Assembly (NCBI GenBank): GCA_035624455.1
Contig: DASPRM010000025.1
Coordinates: forward strand, 62,001 to 126,000
Direction of reading: 5' to 3'
Origin: Terriglobales bacterium
Lineage (GTDB): Bacteria; Acidobacteriota; Terriglobia; Terriglobales; Acidobacteriaceae
DNA: 64,000 nt
The notes beneath the pieces were generated by a model. That model was not told the origin of the DNA. It searched no databases and saw only the letters and a list, made by a program, of their open reading frames with translations. The translations under genes and the position numbers were made by a program. Of this stretch, positions 54,598 to 64,000 are shown in pieces; the first letter of the stretch is position 1, and every line of letters begins with the position of its first letter.

Positions 54598-57057
54598 TCA
54601 GAACAGGCGCTGTTGACGACGCAAGGTGCCGAAGGTGCCGATATTGGTCAAAGTCAATGCGAACAGGTATTGATTTTCGTTGCGCACCTGCCCCAGCGCC
54701 AGGCGTCGGTATTCAAAATTTAGTCCGCAGCAGTCCCAGTTATAGCTGGCTTGAACTGCCGAATACTGGAGGAAATCGGTGTTCACATCGAAACCAATAT
54801 TAACGGCGGCGTTAATTCCTCTCTTGTTGGGGTTGCCATATCCCACCAACCAGCGGAACTGGTTGAAGTCGGTTGGCGCGGGCGCCGAGGTTGAGACCGA
54901 AACCTCGCCGGGTGTGAGGAAGTAGGAATGGCTTCCGGCGATGTAATAGTCTCCAATCCGGTAGCTGACGATAGCGGTGCTGGAATTGATGCGCCCTTTC
55001 TTGGTGTCGTAATCGAGTTCCCACTGCACGTCGGTCTTGGATGTGGTCTTGACGCGCAAGCGGGAGACGATGGGCGAAAAGTTGCGAGGATCGGTGAGGA
55101 AAGCGATGCCGGCGAATTCGGCGGTAGTGGTGAAGACGTTGCGCTGGCCGGTGACCAGCGCGCCTCCGAACGTGGGATCAAAAAAGTATTTTTGCTTGAT
55201 TTCCCAGGTGATGATCTCGCGGGCGCTTGCCACCTGGCAGGGTGTGGTCCGTCCGGCAGCGCGGATTTGTTGCTCGGCGGAAGTACCGGGCAAGGAGGGT
55301 GGCTGGGGAGCTTCACTCGGGCGCTGCGCAGGAACTTCGCAGTTGGCCTGCTTGCCGCCCTTCACGTAAATGCGGTTAATGACCCCGTACTCGATTTCAT
55401 TGGTATTGCTGAGAATGTCCTGGGCATCGAAACGGATGATGTTGGCGAAGTTGTCCACCCCAGTCACATAGCGATAGGTCACACGCGGCTCAATGATGTG
55501 CTTGATGCTGTAATCGCGGATCTTGCGCCGAAAAATGCGTGAGACAGAGGGTGGCCGGATTTCAAAAGCAGTCTCCAGGGCACGGCGATTCACTGTTCCC
55601 GTTCCGGGGGTGCCGATCCCGGGACCTGGAATTCGATCTTGCGTGTAGTAGGTGTCCCGCAGTGCAAGTTCGGGCCGAAAATCCCAGCCTTGCCAGTGCA
55701 AGGGGACGGCGACGTGGGGATGCACGTCAATCCGGCCGACAAGGTTATCGGTGACAAAATCGGGCTCGCGCCGTGAGACACCCTGGGCGCTGAAGTCATA
55801 AGACCATTCCACCGGAGTGGGGCCGAGCCGATGCTCTACGCTGCCCAGGTCCACGCTCGGCGCGTGAATGATGGTGATCAGGTCTCCTGGATCTGTACTC
55901 TGGTAGTTTTGATACCGGGACGCCATGCCATTGAAGAAGTAGCCGTTGTAGCTCTTAGAGAGGAACGCCACGGACTTGACTTCAGAATTGACAGCCTGAG
56001 TAAATGATTCTGCAAACGCCAGGCGGAAAACAAACGAGCTCAGATAATTCAGATCGGCCACCGCACGGATGTCATGTGCCAGCTTGGCTTCGCCGTTGAC
56101 GCTAACTTCCTCTCCCCCCTGATTGCAGCTGCCGCTCGCGCTGATGCTCACGCACCCACTGGGTGTCCCTGGAACCGCCTGGGCTTGACCGAACCCGCGA
56201 TCGAGCACGCCAAAGTAGTGAACGTTGAGATACGACGTTTCACTTGGCTTGACGCGAAATTCACCGTGCTGCGCCCAACCTCGATGGGAGAAATATTCCG
56301 CGCCAATGGTGGCATCCATGCTGCGATTGATGGCCCAGTACACGGATTCGCCAATGATGGTGCCCTTACGCGAAGACTGGCCCAGTACGGGGATCAAAAA
56401 TCCTGATTGGCGTCCGATCTTCTCTACCGGCAATCGGGCATAAGGAAAGTAAATCAGGGGAACATGGAAGAAACGAAAATTGCTGTGGTACAGCTTGGCG
56501 TCCTGCCCAACCTCGACCACCACTTTTTCGGAATTGAACGTCCATTTCCGGCTGGTGACCTGGCATGAGGTCACATAACCATGCTCCACAACGAAATGGT
56601 CGGGACCCGTCTTTTTGACAATCTGTCCCGCAAATGTGAAGGGGTTGGAGGAGGTGAGCAGTACATTGGCGCCGCGAACCCGTGCACCGGTGCTGCCCAC
56701 TACGTCATAGAATGTGCCGCTGTCGGTGTGCACGTTATATGTGCCGTGAGTGGCCTCAATGTGCTCGTCGTGCGGACCGCCATCAAAGACGAAATGCCCT
56801 TCAGCGGTGACCTCGCCGGTGTCGGAGTTGTAAGTAACTCTGTCGGCACGAATAACGAAAGTGCGAAAATCGACTTCCACGCTTCCCATGAGGCGGTAAA
56901 CGTCACCCACTTTTTCCTGCTGATCGGCTTTGATCGTTACTTCTTCCACTTGGGGCGGGACCGCCAGTCGTGGCAACTGGCTGGTAACTAGCCGAGGCGA
57001 GCCAAGCTGATGACAAAGGAAGATAGCCGTGATAAGGATTCGTATGCGGGAAGTCAT
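54598..57057 (-). CDS. lptD: LPS-assembly protein LptD
   Basis: Outer-membrane beta-barrel that inserts lipopolysaccharide. The 819-residue form starting at 57057 has a signal-like N-terminus (TSRIRILITAIFLCHQLG). An OstA/LptA-type beta-jellyroll follows at about residues 35-140 (TIKADQQEKVGDVYRLMGSV; ADRVTYNSDTGEVTAEGHFV). The LptD barrel domain comes next, with paired aromatic strands (FFHVPLIYFPYARLPVE; GRQSGFLIPVLGQSSRKGT). A longer in-frame region upstream is not protein-like and was excluded. It indicates that this organism has an LPS outer membrane. It is divergent from the RDD gene. Confidence 0.9.
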   Translation of the reverse strand: MTSRIRILITAIFLCHQLGSPRLVTSQLPRLAVPPQVEEVTIKADQQEKVGDVYRLMGSVEVDFRTFVIRADRVTYNSDTGEVTAEGHFVFDGGPHDEHIEATHGTYNVHTDSGTFYDVVGSTGARVRGANVLLTSSNPFTFAGQIVKKTGPDHFVVEHGYVTSCQVTSRKWTFNSEKVVVEVGQDAKLYHSNFRFFHVPLIYFPYARLPVEKIGRQSGFLIPVLGQSSRKGTIIGESVYWAINRSMDATIGAEYFSHRGWAQHGEFRVKPSETSYLNVHYFGVLDRGFGQAQAVPGTPSGCVSISASGSCNQGGEEVSVNGEAKLAHDIRAVADLNYLSSFVFRLAFAESFTQAVNSEVKSVAFLSKSYNGYFFNGMASRYQNYQSTDPGDLITIIHAPSVDLGSVEHRLGPTPVEWSYDFSAQGVSRREPDFVTDNLVGRIDVHPHVAVPLHWQGWDFRPELALRDTYYTQDRIPGPGIGTPGTGTVNRRALETAFEIRPPSVSRIFRRKIRDYSIKHIIEPRVTYRYVTGVDNFANIIRFDAQDILSNTNEIEYGVINRIYVKGGKQANCEVPAQRPSEAPQPPSLPGTSAEQQIRAAGRTTPCQVASAREIITWEIKQKYFFDPTFGGALVTGQRNVFTTTAEFAGIAFLTDPRNFSPIVSRLRVKTTSKTDVQWELDYDTKKGRINSSTAIVSYRIGDYYIAGSHSYFLTPGEVSVSTSAPAPTDFNQFRWLVGYGNPNKRGINAAVNIGFDVNTDFLQYSAVQASYNWDCCGLNFEYRRLALGQVRNENQYLFALTLTNIGTFGTLRRQQRLF

Positions 57058-57238
57058 CGCATGCGCGTGAGCTTTCCCAGCGGCGCACGGCCACCTTTGC
57101 CGACAAGCCAGGATGACAGGCGCGCAGGGGACACTCCGGGCAAGGTAACACGTTCGCCAGGGAAAGAGAATCCGCAGGCGTGAACCGCCCGTAAGATTGC
57201 GATGATGTGATCGCGGCTCAGCGATTTCTCTACTTGCG

Positions 57239-58498
57239 ATGGCCTGCCCTACCTGTGGCGAATTCTGCCGCTGCACACCGGGGAACTCAGCTGGATCACG
57301 CAGCATCGTTCTAGTGGATCCGGAAGGGTTTGATCCCAGCGAGCAGCAGTTTGCCTCAAGCCTCGAGCCGGACGAATCTCCTCCGCCAGAGAGCGGGAGT
57401 GAGACTCAGCAGCTAGCCGGCTCGAGCCTGGCAACGGCTGCAGGACGTGCGAGCAGCGATCCTGGTGCAGGCGTCGAGAGCACTTCGGATTCGCTTGTGA
57501 TCGCCCCTGCCGAGCCTTCCAATCACGAGCCTGCGACGGACTCTGTGGATGATAGCGAATTGTGGAAAGATGCCGTTGCTTCCCGCATCCGCAGCTACAA
57601 AGCCAGGCGATACCGGAAGCTCGGCCAGGGATCGCTGCACTTCAACTTCGAGTCTACGACCGGCAATCACGTTTTCCTTAAGCCCGAGTTTCCATTTGAC
57701 GTCGCGCCTGCGAACTTTACCGAGCCGGAAAAACGGATCGAGGCAGGGAATGCCATTGTCACTTCCAGCCCTTCGAATCTGGCCTCAGCGCTTGCGCAAG
57801 CCCCTGAACACGAACTGGTAACTGAAGAAGAATCAGAACAAGAAAGGCCTGAGCCGCGGTCGCGACCGGCACGAGGCCCGGTTCCGGAACAAGGCAAACT
57901 GATCGAGTTTCCGCGACCCTCCTATATGACGCACACGGTCAGCGAGTTGGCTGAACCGGTGCTTACGTCGCCGCGGATTCTGGATGTACCGGAGAGTGTT
58001 CCGGTTGACCCGCCGCCGCTCGATGGTCTATGCCTGGAAACGCCAGCCGAAACCAATGAACAACCACTCGAGGTACCCCTGCGGGTGGCCCCGGTGTCGC
58101 GCAGGTTGTCAGCGGCCTTGCTGGACGGACTCATCGTGCTGCTTGCGACCGCAGTCTTCGCGGTCGTGGCGCTGAAAGTGGGGCCTGGACAACTGCTTCA
58201 GGACAGGCGATCCACCCTTGCAATGGCCATGTCTATCCCTGCAATGCTGTGGATCATCTATCAATACGTGTTTCTCGCCTACGCCGGCATCACTCCGGGC
58301 ATGCGCCTTATGCGATTGCACATTCTGCACTTCGAAGGGGAGGGTGTCCGCAGACACTTGCGGCAATACCGCGCGCTGATGCTGCTAGTCTCGTGCTGTC
58401 CCGCTGGACTCGGCTTCCTATGGGCTTTTTACGATCCCGACACACTCTGCTGGCACGACCGCATTACGCGCACCTATGTAGCATCCCGGCCCCACTGA
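57239..58498 (+). CDS. RDD family membrane protein with an N-terminal Cys patch
   Basis: 419 residues. The N-terminus MACPTCGEFCRCTPG has Cys3, Cys6, Cys10 and Cys12, a possible zinc or metal site. About 260 acidic, Pro/Ser/Glu-rich and probably disordered residues follow. The last 140 residues are an RDD domain: SRRLSAALLDGLIVLLATAV, two further helices and the typical AGITPGMRLMRLHIL. RDD proteins are poorly understood; some are linked to ion exchange. The long disordered linker is unusual in this family. Weak ribosome-binding site before the ATG. Confidence 0.75.
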   Translation: MACPTCGEFCRCTPGNSAGSRSIVLVDPEGFDPSEQQFASSLEPDESPPPESGSETQQLAGSSLATAAGRASSDPGAGVESTSDSLVIAPAEPSNHEPATDSVDDSELWKDAVASRIRSYKARRYRKLGQGSLHFNFESTTGNHVFLKPEFPFDVAPANFTEPEKRIEAGNAIVTSSPSNLASALAQAPEHELVTEEESEQERPEPRSRPARGPVPEQGKLIEFPRPSYMTHTVSELAEPVLTSPRILDVPESVPVDPPPLDGLCLETPAETNEQPLEVPLRVAPVSRRLSAALLDGLIVLLATAVFAVVALKVGPGQLLQDRRSTLAMAMSIPAMLWIIYQYVFLAYAGITPGMRLMRLHILHFEGEGVRRHLRQYRALMLLVSCCPAGLGFLWAFYDPDTLCWHDRITRTYVASRPH

Positions 58499-58670
58499 AT
58501 GCCTGGCGCGCTCTCGCAGCGTAATTCCTCTCCTCCCGCCTGCAGATTCAGCCGTACCGCTCAAAAAAGGCCAGCATCTGGCGTATATTAGTGAATCCTA
58601 TTGCGAGGATTGGCCGAGGTAGAGTTTTACTCCGAATACCCACGATCTGCCACGAAATGACCCGTTTCTT

Positions 58671-60929
58671 ATGTCCACCTCGATTAAGGATCTGAAGCGT
58701 CCAGCCGTACCGGTATTCATCGCCACCACGGTGATGCTGAGCTTCATCTCCTTCTGGCGGGTGGCGGCGGTGGTGCTTGCCGACCTGGCTTCGTCCGCTT
58801 ATTACGCGGGCGGTGACGCCGAGAAGGTGATCGGCAAAAGCGCCCCTTGGTTCATCCTGGCGGTGATGCTGTTTAGCTACGCCGTGCGCGCGGTGTACAT
58901 CGAGTCGAGCAGCATGTTCGTGCGCGGCGGAGTGTACCGGGTAGTCAAAGAGGCCATGGGCGGTAGCCTGGCCAAGTTTTCCGTATCCGCTTTGCTATTT
59001 GACTATGTCCTCACAGGCCCGATCAGCGGCGTCTCCGCTGGCCAATATCTCGGCGGCTTTATCATCGATGTCTCCAGATATGTGCATCACCCGCTTTCCT
59101 GGAACGACGATGACATCAACCATTTTGCAGCAGCGTTTGCCGTAGCTGTATCCCTCTACTTCTGGTGGAAGAACACCCAAGGCATCCACGAGTCGTCTGA
59201 CAAAGCCATGAAGATCATGAAGATCACCACCGTCATGGTGGTGATGCTGATCGTATGGTGCGTGATTACCATCCTGAAGTCCACGAGCGCGCACCTGCCG
59301 CCGCTGCCGAATCTGGCAAACATGCATCACAGCCGAGAGGCGTGGGGATGGCTGACCGGGACACGGCTTAGTGAAATCACATTGATCGCTCTTCTGGTAG
59401 GGTTTGGGCACTCGGTGCTGGCGATGAGCGGCGAAGAGACGCTCGCGCAGGTCAATCGCGAGATCGAAAGCCCCAAGCTTAAGAACCTGGAGCGAGCCGG
59501 GCTGGTGATCTTTCTCTATAGCCTGCTGTTCACGTCGCTTGTGTCATTCTTCGCAGTCATGATCATTCCCGACCAGATTCGGCCCGATTACTTCAGCAAC
59601 CTGATCGGTGGGATTGCGATCTATCTGGCGGGGCCGGAAGTTCTGCGGCTGGTCTTTCATGCCTTCGTAGTGTTGGTTGGAATCCTGATTCTTTCGGGCG
59701 CGCTGAATACGTCTATTGTTGGCGCCAATGGCGTGTTGAACCGCCTGAGCGAAGACGGAGTTCTGACCTCGTGGTTTCAGCGGCCGCAGAAGCGCTACGG
59801 CACTAGCTACCGCATCATCAACCTGATTGTGGGGCTCCAAGTCTTGACCATCATCGTCAGCCGGGGGAATGTCTACCTGCTGGCGGCGCTGTATGCCTTC
59901 GGTGTGATCTGGAGCTTCGCGTTCAAGGCCCTGGCCGTCTTCGTGCTGCGCTTTACCGAGCCTGAGAACCGGCAGTGGAAGGTGCCCGGGAATCTGCAGA
60001 TCGGTGGCAGGGAGGTCCCGCTTGGGCTGGCGGTGATCACGGTGATTCTGTTTATGACTGCCATTGTGAATCTATTCACCAAGACAGAGGCCACGATTGC
60101 CGGCGTAACCTTCAGCGCCATTTTCTTCGGAATCCTGGTTGCTTCGGAGCGTTACAACGCGCGCCGGCACGGGCACCACGAAAACGTGGAGCAGTTCCGG
60201 GTTTTCGGAAATCCCGAGCTGGACTACACCGCATTGCGCGTCCGGCCGGGCAACGTGCTGGTTTCAGTGCGCGATCCGCGCAATCTTTACTACCTGCGCG
60301 ATGTGCTGCAGCGTACAGACACCACCAAGCAGGATGTGGTGGTGATGACCGCCCGCCTTTCTCCTCGCGAGCACTCTTTCAGCGGCAACACCATGTACGA
60401 GGCCAAGGACGTCTTCGACACCTATGAGCAGGAGCTGTTTTCGCGCGTGGTGGCGGTAGCGGAAAAAGAAGGCAAGCCCGTCTACCTGCTGGTGGTGCCT
60501 GGCACGAATGTTTTTGACACCATCATGATGACGGCGCAGCGGCTGGATTCAACGCGTGTAGTCTGTGGGCTCTCCTCCCACCTGAGTTCCGAAGAACAGG
60601 GCAAGTTGACCGGAGACGCATGGGAGCGCTTGCCCGAGCCCCGGCCTCGCGTCACCCTGGAGGTGGTGGAACCAGACGCCACGCACAGGGAGTATCTGCT
60701 GGGACCGCATGCTCCGCGCATGCGCGAGGAGGATGTGCAGCTCATGCATAAGCTGTGGCTGAATATCACTTCCGATCCGAAGTATTCCGGCCTGCATCAT
60801 TACCACGTGGTAGCTCTGGCCCTGCAGGAACTCGAGAAGGAGTTAGACGGCAACAGACGAGAAGAGCTATTGCGAGAATTGCAAGCGCAACTCAACAATA
60901 GGCAAGAGCCTCCCACGCCCCCAAGCTAG
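58671..60929 (+). CDS. APC-family permease with a C-terminal cytosolic USP-like domain
   Basis: 752 residues. About 12 membrane segments occupy residues 15-490 ([60 protein letters not shown]). The last 250 residues are soluble and include an alpha/beta region ([50 protein letters not shown]) resembling universal-stress-type nucleotide-binding domains. Relatives are annotated only as APC permeases. The cytosolic part may sense nucleotides and control transport; this is inference. gltX follows after 28 nt. Confidence 0.85.
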   Translation: MSTSIKDLKRPAVPVFIATTVMLSFISFWRVAAVVLADLASSAYYAGGDAEKVIGKSAPWFILAVMLFSYAVRAVYIESSSMFVRGGVYRVVKEAMGGSLAKFSVSALLFDYVLTGPISGVSAGQYLGGFIIDVSRYVHHPLSWNDDDINHFAAAFAVAVSLYFWWKNTQGIHESSDKAMKIMKITTVMVVMLIVWCVITILKSTSAHLPPLPNLANMHHSREAWGWLTGTRLSEITLIALLVGFGHSVLAMSGEETLAQVNREIESPKLKNLERAGLVIFLYSLLFTSLVSFFAVMIIPDQIRPDYFSNLIGGIAIYLAGPEVLRLVFHAFVVLVGILILSGALNTSIVGANGVLNRLSEDGVLTSWFQRPQKRYGTSYRIINLIVGLQVLTIIVSRGNVYLLAALYAFGVIWSFAFKALAVFVLRFTEPENRQWKVPGNLQIGGREVPLGLAVITVILFMTAIVNLFTKTEATIAGVTFSAIFFGILVASERYNARRHGHHENVEQFRVFGNPELDYTALRVRPGNVLVSVRDPRNLYYLRDVLQRTDTTKQDVVVMTARLSPREHSFSGNTMYEAKDVFDTYEQELFSRVVAVAEKEGKPVYLLVVPGTNVFDTIMMTAQRLDSTRVVCGLSSHLSSEEQGKLTGDAWERLPEPRPRVTLEVVEPDATHREYLLGPHAPRMREEDVQLMHKLWLNITSDPKYSGLHHYHVVALALQELEKELDGNRREELLRELQAQLNNRQEPPTPPS

Positions 60930-60957
60930 CCTGTTGTCCTCTGATAACATCAATCTG

Positions 60958-62481
60958 GTGAGTACGCAGGAAATCGTCCGGGTGCGATTCGCGCCCTCTC
61001 CAACCGGTCAACTGCACGTGGGGAATGCCCGCACGGCGCTGGTGAACTGGCTGTTCGCGCGTCAACATAAAGGCACGATGGTGCTGCGCATCGAAGATAC
61101 CGATGTCGAGCGCAGCGAAGCGCGCTTCGAACAGCAATTGTTGGACGATCTGAAGTGGCTGGGCATTGATTGGGACGAGGGCCCCGATGTGGGTGGCCCA
61201 TATCAGCCGTACCGGCAGTCGGACCGACTCGATCTCTACCGCCAGCATGCTGAACAACTGCTCGCGGACGCTAAAGCGTATCTCTGTTTCTGCAAGGAAG
61301 AGGATTTACAGGCTGAGCGCGACCGCGCCATCTCGGAGGGATTGCAGCAAACCTACTCCGGAAAATGCCGCGCGCTCGATCCGCAAGAAGCCAGGCGCAA
61401 GCGTGCGGAGGGCGAGCCCGCCGCCATTCGCCTGAAGATTCCTGAGCATCCCATACGCTTCCGCGATATCGTGCGTGGCGACGTCGAGTTTCCCAACGAA
61501 GTGGTAAGCGATCCCATCATTCTCCGTTCTTCGGGAATGCCGGTTTACAACTACGTGGTGGTGATCGACGACGGGCTGATGAAGATTACCCATGTGATCC
61601 GCGGCGACGATCACCTTTCCAATACTCCGAAGCAGGTGGCGCTCTACGAGGCGTTAGGCTGGAAGACGCCGGAGTTTGCGCATCTGTCCACGATTCTCGG
61701 AGCCGACCGCACCCGGCTTTCTAAACGGCACGGCGCAACTTCGATCGCTAATTTCCGCGAATCGGGAGTGTTGCCAGAAGCGTTAATGAATTATCTTGCC
61801 CTGCTTGGCTGGGGTGCGCCGGGAGGCATGCGCGAGATTTTCAATCACGAGGAGTTGATCAAGCATTTCGATCTGAAGCGCGTCACCCCATCGGCCGCGG
61901 TTTTCGATGTGGAGAAACTCTACTGGCTCAACCGGCACTACATCAAGCAAAGCGTGCCATCGAGGATCGTTGATTTGGCGTTGCCCTTCTTCCAGCAGGA
62001 GGGCTTGTTGCCGGACAAGCTCGATGAGCCGACGAGTGGCTGGTTCGCGAAGGTCGTGGGATTGCTCGCTCCGGCGGTTGATCGCCTGGAACAATTGCCG
62101 CATCGAGCTCAACTCATTTTTCGCTACGACCCGGAGCATGCTCTGGTGCACGATGAGAACCCTCAAGTGCTCGCGGCGGCCACGTCAGAGACTGTGGTTG
62201 AGTCGTTTGCACGCGCCGTTTGCTCGAACGGAGCGGACGAACTCACGCCGGAACGCTTCAAGGCGATCATGAACCAGGTGAAGGAGAAGTCCGGCGCAAA
62301 GGGCAAAGACTTGTTTCATCCGGTGCGCATCATTCTGACCGGGTCGCATTCCGGACCCGACTTCGACAAGCTGATCCCCATTCTCGAAGAGGGCAGCCGC
62401 TTGCCGCTTCCGCAGCACGTGAAGAGTGTGTGCGAGCGGGTGGAGGGGTTCATGAGCGCATGGAAGAAGCAGAGCGACTGA
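60958..62481 (+). CDS. gltX: Glutamyl-tRNA synthetase
   Basis: Class I synthetase, 507 residues from GTG 60958. The HIGH-type motif is HVGN in [20 protein letters not shown], the KMSKS-type motif is RLSKRHGA, and the anticodon-binding helical domain follows. The Glu-binding residues in [10 protein letters not shown] are present. There is no N-terminal Zn-Cys cluster of the E. coli kind. A TTG at 60934 is an alternative start; neither has a clear ribosome-binding site. The gene may be discriminating or non-discriminating; sequence alone does not settle this. Confidence 0.95.
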   Translation: MSTQEIVRVRFAPSPTGQLHVGNARTALVNWLFARQHKGTMVLRIEDTDVERSEARFEQQLLDDLKWLGIDWDEGPDVGGPYQPYRQSDRLDLYRQHAEQLLADAKAYLCFCKEEDLQAERDRAISEGLQQTYSGKCRALDPQEARRKRAEGEPAAIRLKIPEHPIRFRDIVRGDVEFPNEVVSDPIILRSSGMPVYNYVVVIDDGLMKITHVIRGDDHLSNTPKQVALYEALGWKTPEFAHLSTILGADRTRLSKRHGATSIANFRESGVLPEALMNYLALLGWGAPGGMREIFNHEELIKHFDLKRVTPSAAVFDVEKLYWLNRHYIKQSVPSRIVDLALPFFQQEGLLPDKLDEPTSGWFAKVVGLLAPAVDRLEQLPHRAQLIFRYDPEHALVHDENPQVLAAATSETVVESFARAVCSNGADELTPERFKAIMNQVKEKSGAKGKDLFHPVRIILTGSHSGPDFDKLIPILEEGSRLPLPQHVKSVCERVEGFMSAWKKQSD

Positions 62482-62500
62482 TGCCGCAACAACTTTCGAT

Positions 62501-62593
62501 GTCATCCTGAGCGAGGACGCGGCAAAACCCGGGGCCCCGGCAAACCCGCTGTTGGTTTGTTGGGGTGGAAGCCGCGTCCGAGTCGAAGGACCT
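62501..62593 (+). repeat. Dispersed intergenic repeat, complete copy
   Basis: Begins GTCATCCTGAGCG and ends GTCGAAGGACCT. Inside, GGACGCGGC (62515-62523) pairs with GCCGCGTCC (62571-62579), making a long-stem element with a GGGGCCCC core in the loop. It lies just after the gltX stop and could act as a 3' end hairpin. This is the most complete copy in the window. Confidence 0.75.
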
Positions 62594-62668
62594 CGCGGTT
62601 GTTCAATACTAGTCATCCTCTGCTTCTGATTCGTGAGAATTTCTGAAAAATCCGCGACCGAAACCAAC

Positions 62669-63559
62669 CTAGTCTGCCAGCGCCGCCTTCAGTGCCCCGC
62701 TCAATTCCGGATATCGGAACTGGTATCCCACGGTCGTGAGTTTGGCGGGCATGGCGCGCTGGCTGGCGAGCAGAATCTCCTCGCCCATTTCACCAAAGGC
62801 AAGCTTCACCGCGAATTCCGGCATGGGGAACATGGTCGGCCTGTGTAGGGCTTGTCCGAGCGTCTTGGTGAATTCAGCATTGGTTGCCGGATTGGGCCCC
62901 GTGACATTCACCGGGCCTGAGACGCGAGCGTCGGTGAGCGCATGCTGGATCGCGCCGATGACGTCGGCGAGCTCGATCCAGCTCATCCATTGGCGCCCGC
63001 CGCCTACGCGTCCCCCAACGCCGAGCCGGAAGGGGGTGAGCATCTTGGCAAGTCCTCCGCCGATGCGGCTCAGGACGAATCCCGTTCGCAGGTGCACGGT
63101 GCGTACGCCGGCCGCTGCCGCAGGCTGGGCGGCCGCTTCCCACTGACGACAGACTTCCGCCAGAAATCCGGTCCCGGGAGGGCTGTTCTCGGTCAGGATC
63201 TCGTCGCCGCGCTCCCCGTAGTAGCCGACCGCCGAAGCACAAATTAATACCGCGGGCCGTTTTGATGCGCGCGCAATGCCGGAGGAGATGGTCTGCGTTC
63301 CCTGCGCCCGGCTGTTCTGAATGCGGCTCTTGATGGTTTCAGTCCACCGGGTCGCGATGCTCTCACCTGCAAGATGAACGACGGCATCGGAGCTTTCGAA
63401 CAATGAAGGGTCGATAGCGCCGTAGGGATCCCAGCCGACTTCATTGGGAGCGCTGGAATTGCGGCGAACAAGTCGCGTGACCTGGTGACCGCTTTTCTCC
63501 AGGGCTGTGACGAGTGCTGAGCCTATAAGCCCGCTGGCGCCGCTGACGATGATTCTCAT
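62669..63559 (-). CDS. TIGR01777 family SDR protein (epimerase-like)
   Basis: 296 residues. Rossmann start with MRIIVSGASGLIGSALVTAL, then family motifs VVHLAGESIATRWTETIKSR and ASAVGYYGERGDEIL; the Tyr in GYYG replaces the usual YxxxK catalytic set. Such proteins (SDR39U1/YfcH) bind nucleotide cofactors, with unknown substrates. ATG at 63559 has AGGAG 8 nt upstream; a longer in-frame start would add 17 residues. Divergent from the truncated secreted-protein gene. Confidence 0.88.
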   Translation of the reverse strand: MRIIVSGASGLIGSALVTALEKSGHQVTRLVRRNSSAPNEVGWDPYGAIDPSLFESSDAVVHLAGESIATRWTETIKSRIQNSRAQGTQTISSGIARASKRPAVLICASAVGYYGERGDEILTENSPPGTGFLAEVCRQWEAAAQPAAAAGVRTVHLRTGFVLSRIGGGLAKMLTPFRLGVGGRVGGGRQWMSWIELADVIGAIQHALTDARVSGPVNVTGPNPATNAEFTKTLGQALHRPTMFPMPEFAVKLAFGEMGEEILLASQRAMPAKLTTVGYQFRYPELSGALKAALAD

Positions 63560-63679
63560 TTCGGAATCTCCTGGCGGAAATGCACACAGAGACTGCGCTG
63601 GCCGTCCCAAAGTTACGATAGAGTTGGCATTAGAGGTTCAACAGCTTGCCATAGCTGCTGCACAGGATAGAGTAACCGT

Positions 63680-64000
63680 ATGCGATTTGTTCCGCACTGG
63701 CTGGTTGCGATTTTTGCTGGGCTCTCAATCTGTTCGTTGGCGGCAGCCCAGGCCGCGCCTGCCGCGCAATCGGCAGCGCCCGCGCCGGCTGCTTCGGCGA
63801 CCAGTCCGGAGCAGGCCGCCAGGTCGGAAGCGATTCAGCAGTTCATCGAAAAGAATTTTGGCCCGGATCTCAAATACGATCCTGCATTCGCCCCGTTTGT
63901 GGGCGACTTCGATGGGGACGGCGAAGAAGATGTAATCCTCATCGCACGCGGCAAGAATGTGATGGGGGCTGAAGGCCAGTTTCAGTATCGTGTCCAGGAT
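63680..64000 (+). CDS. Secreted protein of unknown function (3' part cut by window edge)
   Basis: 107 codons without a stop. An N-terminal signal peptide (MRFVPHWLVAIFAGLSICSL, cleavage near AAAQA) leads into an Ala/Pro-rich linker. Then comes a region with VGDFDGDGEEDVILIARG, a calcium-binding-like DxDxDG motif typical of FG-GAP/VCBS repeats. AGGATAG lies before the ATG. The domain type is only suggested by this one motif. Confidence 0.7.
   Translation, partial: MRFVPHWLVAIFAGLSICSLAAAQAAPAAQSAAPAPAASATSPEQAARSEAIQQFIEKNFGPDLKYDPAFAPFVGDFDGDGEEDVILIARGKNVMGAEGQFQYRVQD

Overview
The window is a GC-rich bacterial chromosome segment with housekeeping and cell-envelope genes and no phage, IS element, CRISPR array or rRNA operon. 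An outer membrane is implied by lptD, an MlaD/MCE protein, lipoproteins and many exported peptidases. The sequence style of RpoB, RpoC and EF-Tu, the carboxypeptidase-regulatory-like secreted proteins, the M13/M28/M49-type peptidases, and an intergenic repeat reading GTCATCCTGAGC...GTCGAAGGACCT all suggest Acidobacteriota (Terriglobia-like). That assignment is by recognition, not by a search.

Layout. 1-5.3 kb: a cut patatin-like lipase, a FetAB-type ABC exporter, a secreted amidohydrolase and an amino-acid permease. 5.5-12.3 kb (minus strand): a small basic protein, PcrA/UvrD helicase, an exported M49-like zinc peptidase and a large Ig-like/beta-propeller lipoprotein. 12.5-31.3 kb (plus strand): an almost unbroken information-processing block in the order rpsL, rpsG, fusA, two unknown small genes, tuf, rpmG, tRNA-Trp, secE, nusG, rplK, rplA, rplJ, rplL, rpoB, rpoC. 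It starts with a near-consensus sigma70 promoter and a leader of about 390 nt, and ends in a strong intrinsic terminator. The str genes lie upstream of the rif genes and share one tuf, the reverse of the usual order.

31.4-43.5 kb: a YihY-type membrane protein, pyruvate kinase, a rhomboid protease, an M28 peptidase, a LysW-like carrier, two small secreted beta-sandwich proteins, a 4-TM holin-like protein, a PPOX/F420-type protein, a DinB protein, AcpS, a membrane-fused spermidine-synthase-like protein and an MCE protein with a 34-residue repeat. 43.7-54.5 kb: an M13 peptidase, an unknown protein with a PD-(D/E)XK-like motif, pyrophosphatase, a reduced UvrC-like protein, a DnaC-like ATPase, HU, a SurA/PpiC lipoprotein with a DsbA-like partner, and LarE. 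54.6-64 kb: LptD, an RDD membrane protein, a second APC permease, GltX, a TIGR01777 SDR protein and a cut secreted protein.

I did not find a clearly new multi-gene system. The best leads are an eight-cysteine insertion in the RpoB N-terminus, the two unknown coupled genes between fusA and tuf, the rearranged str/rif order, a duplicated 5' half of tRNA-Trp next to repeat elements, the dispersed repeat family itself, and the PD-(D/E)XK-like orphan protein. Non-ATG starts are frequent (rpsL, fusA, rpoC, gltX and others), so several starts were chosen from ribosome-binding sites.
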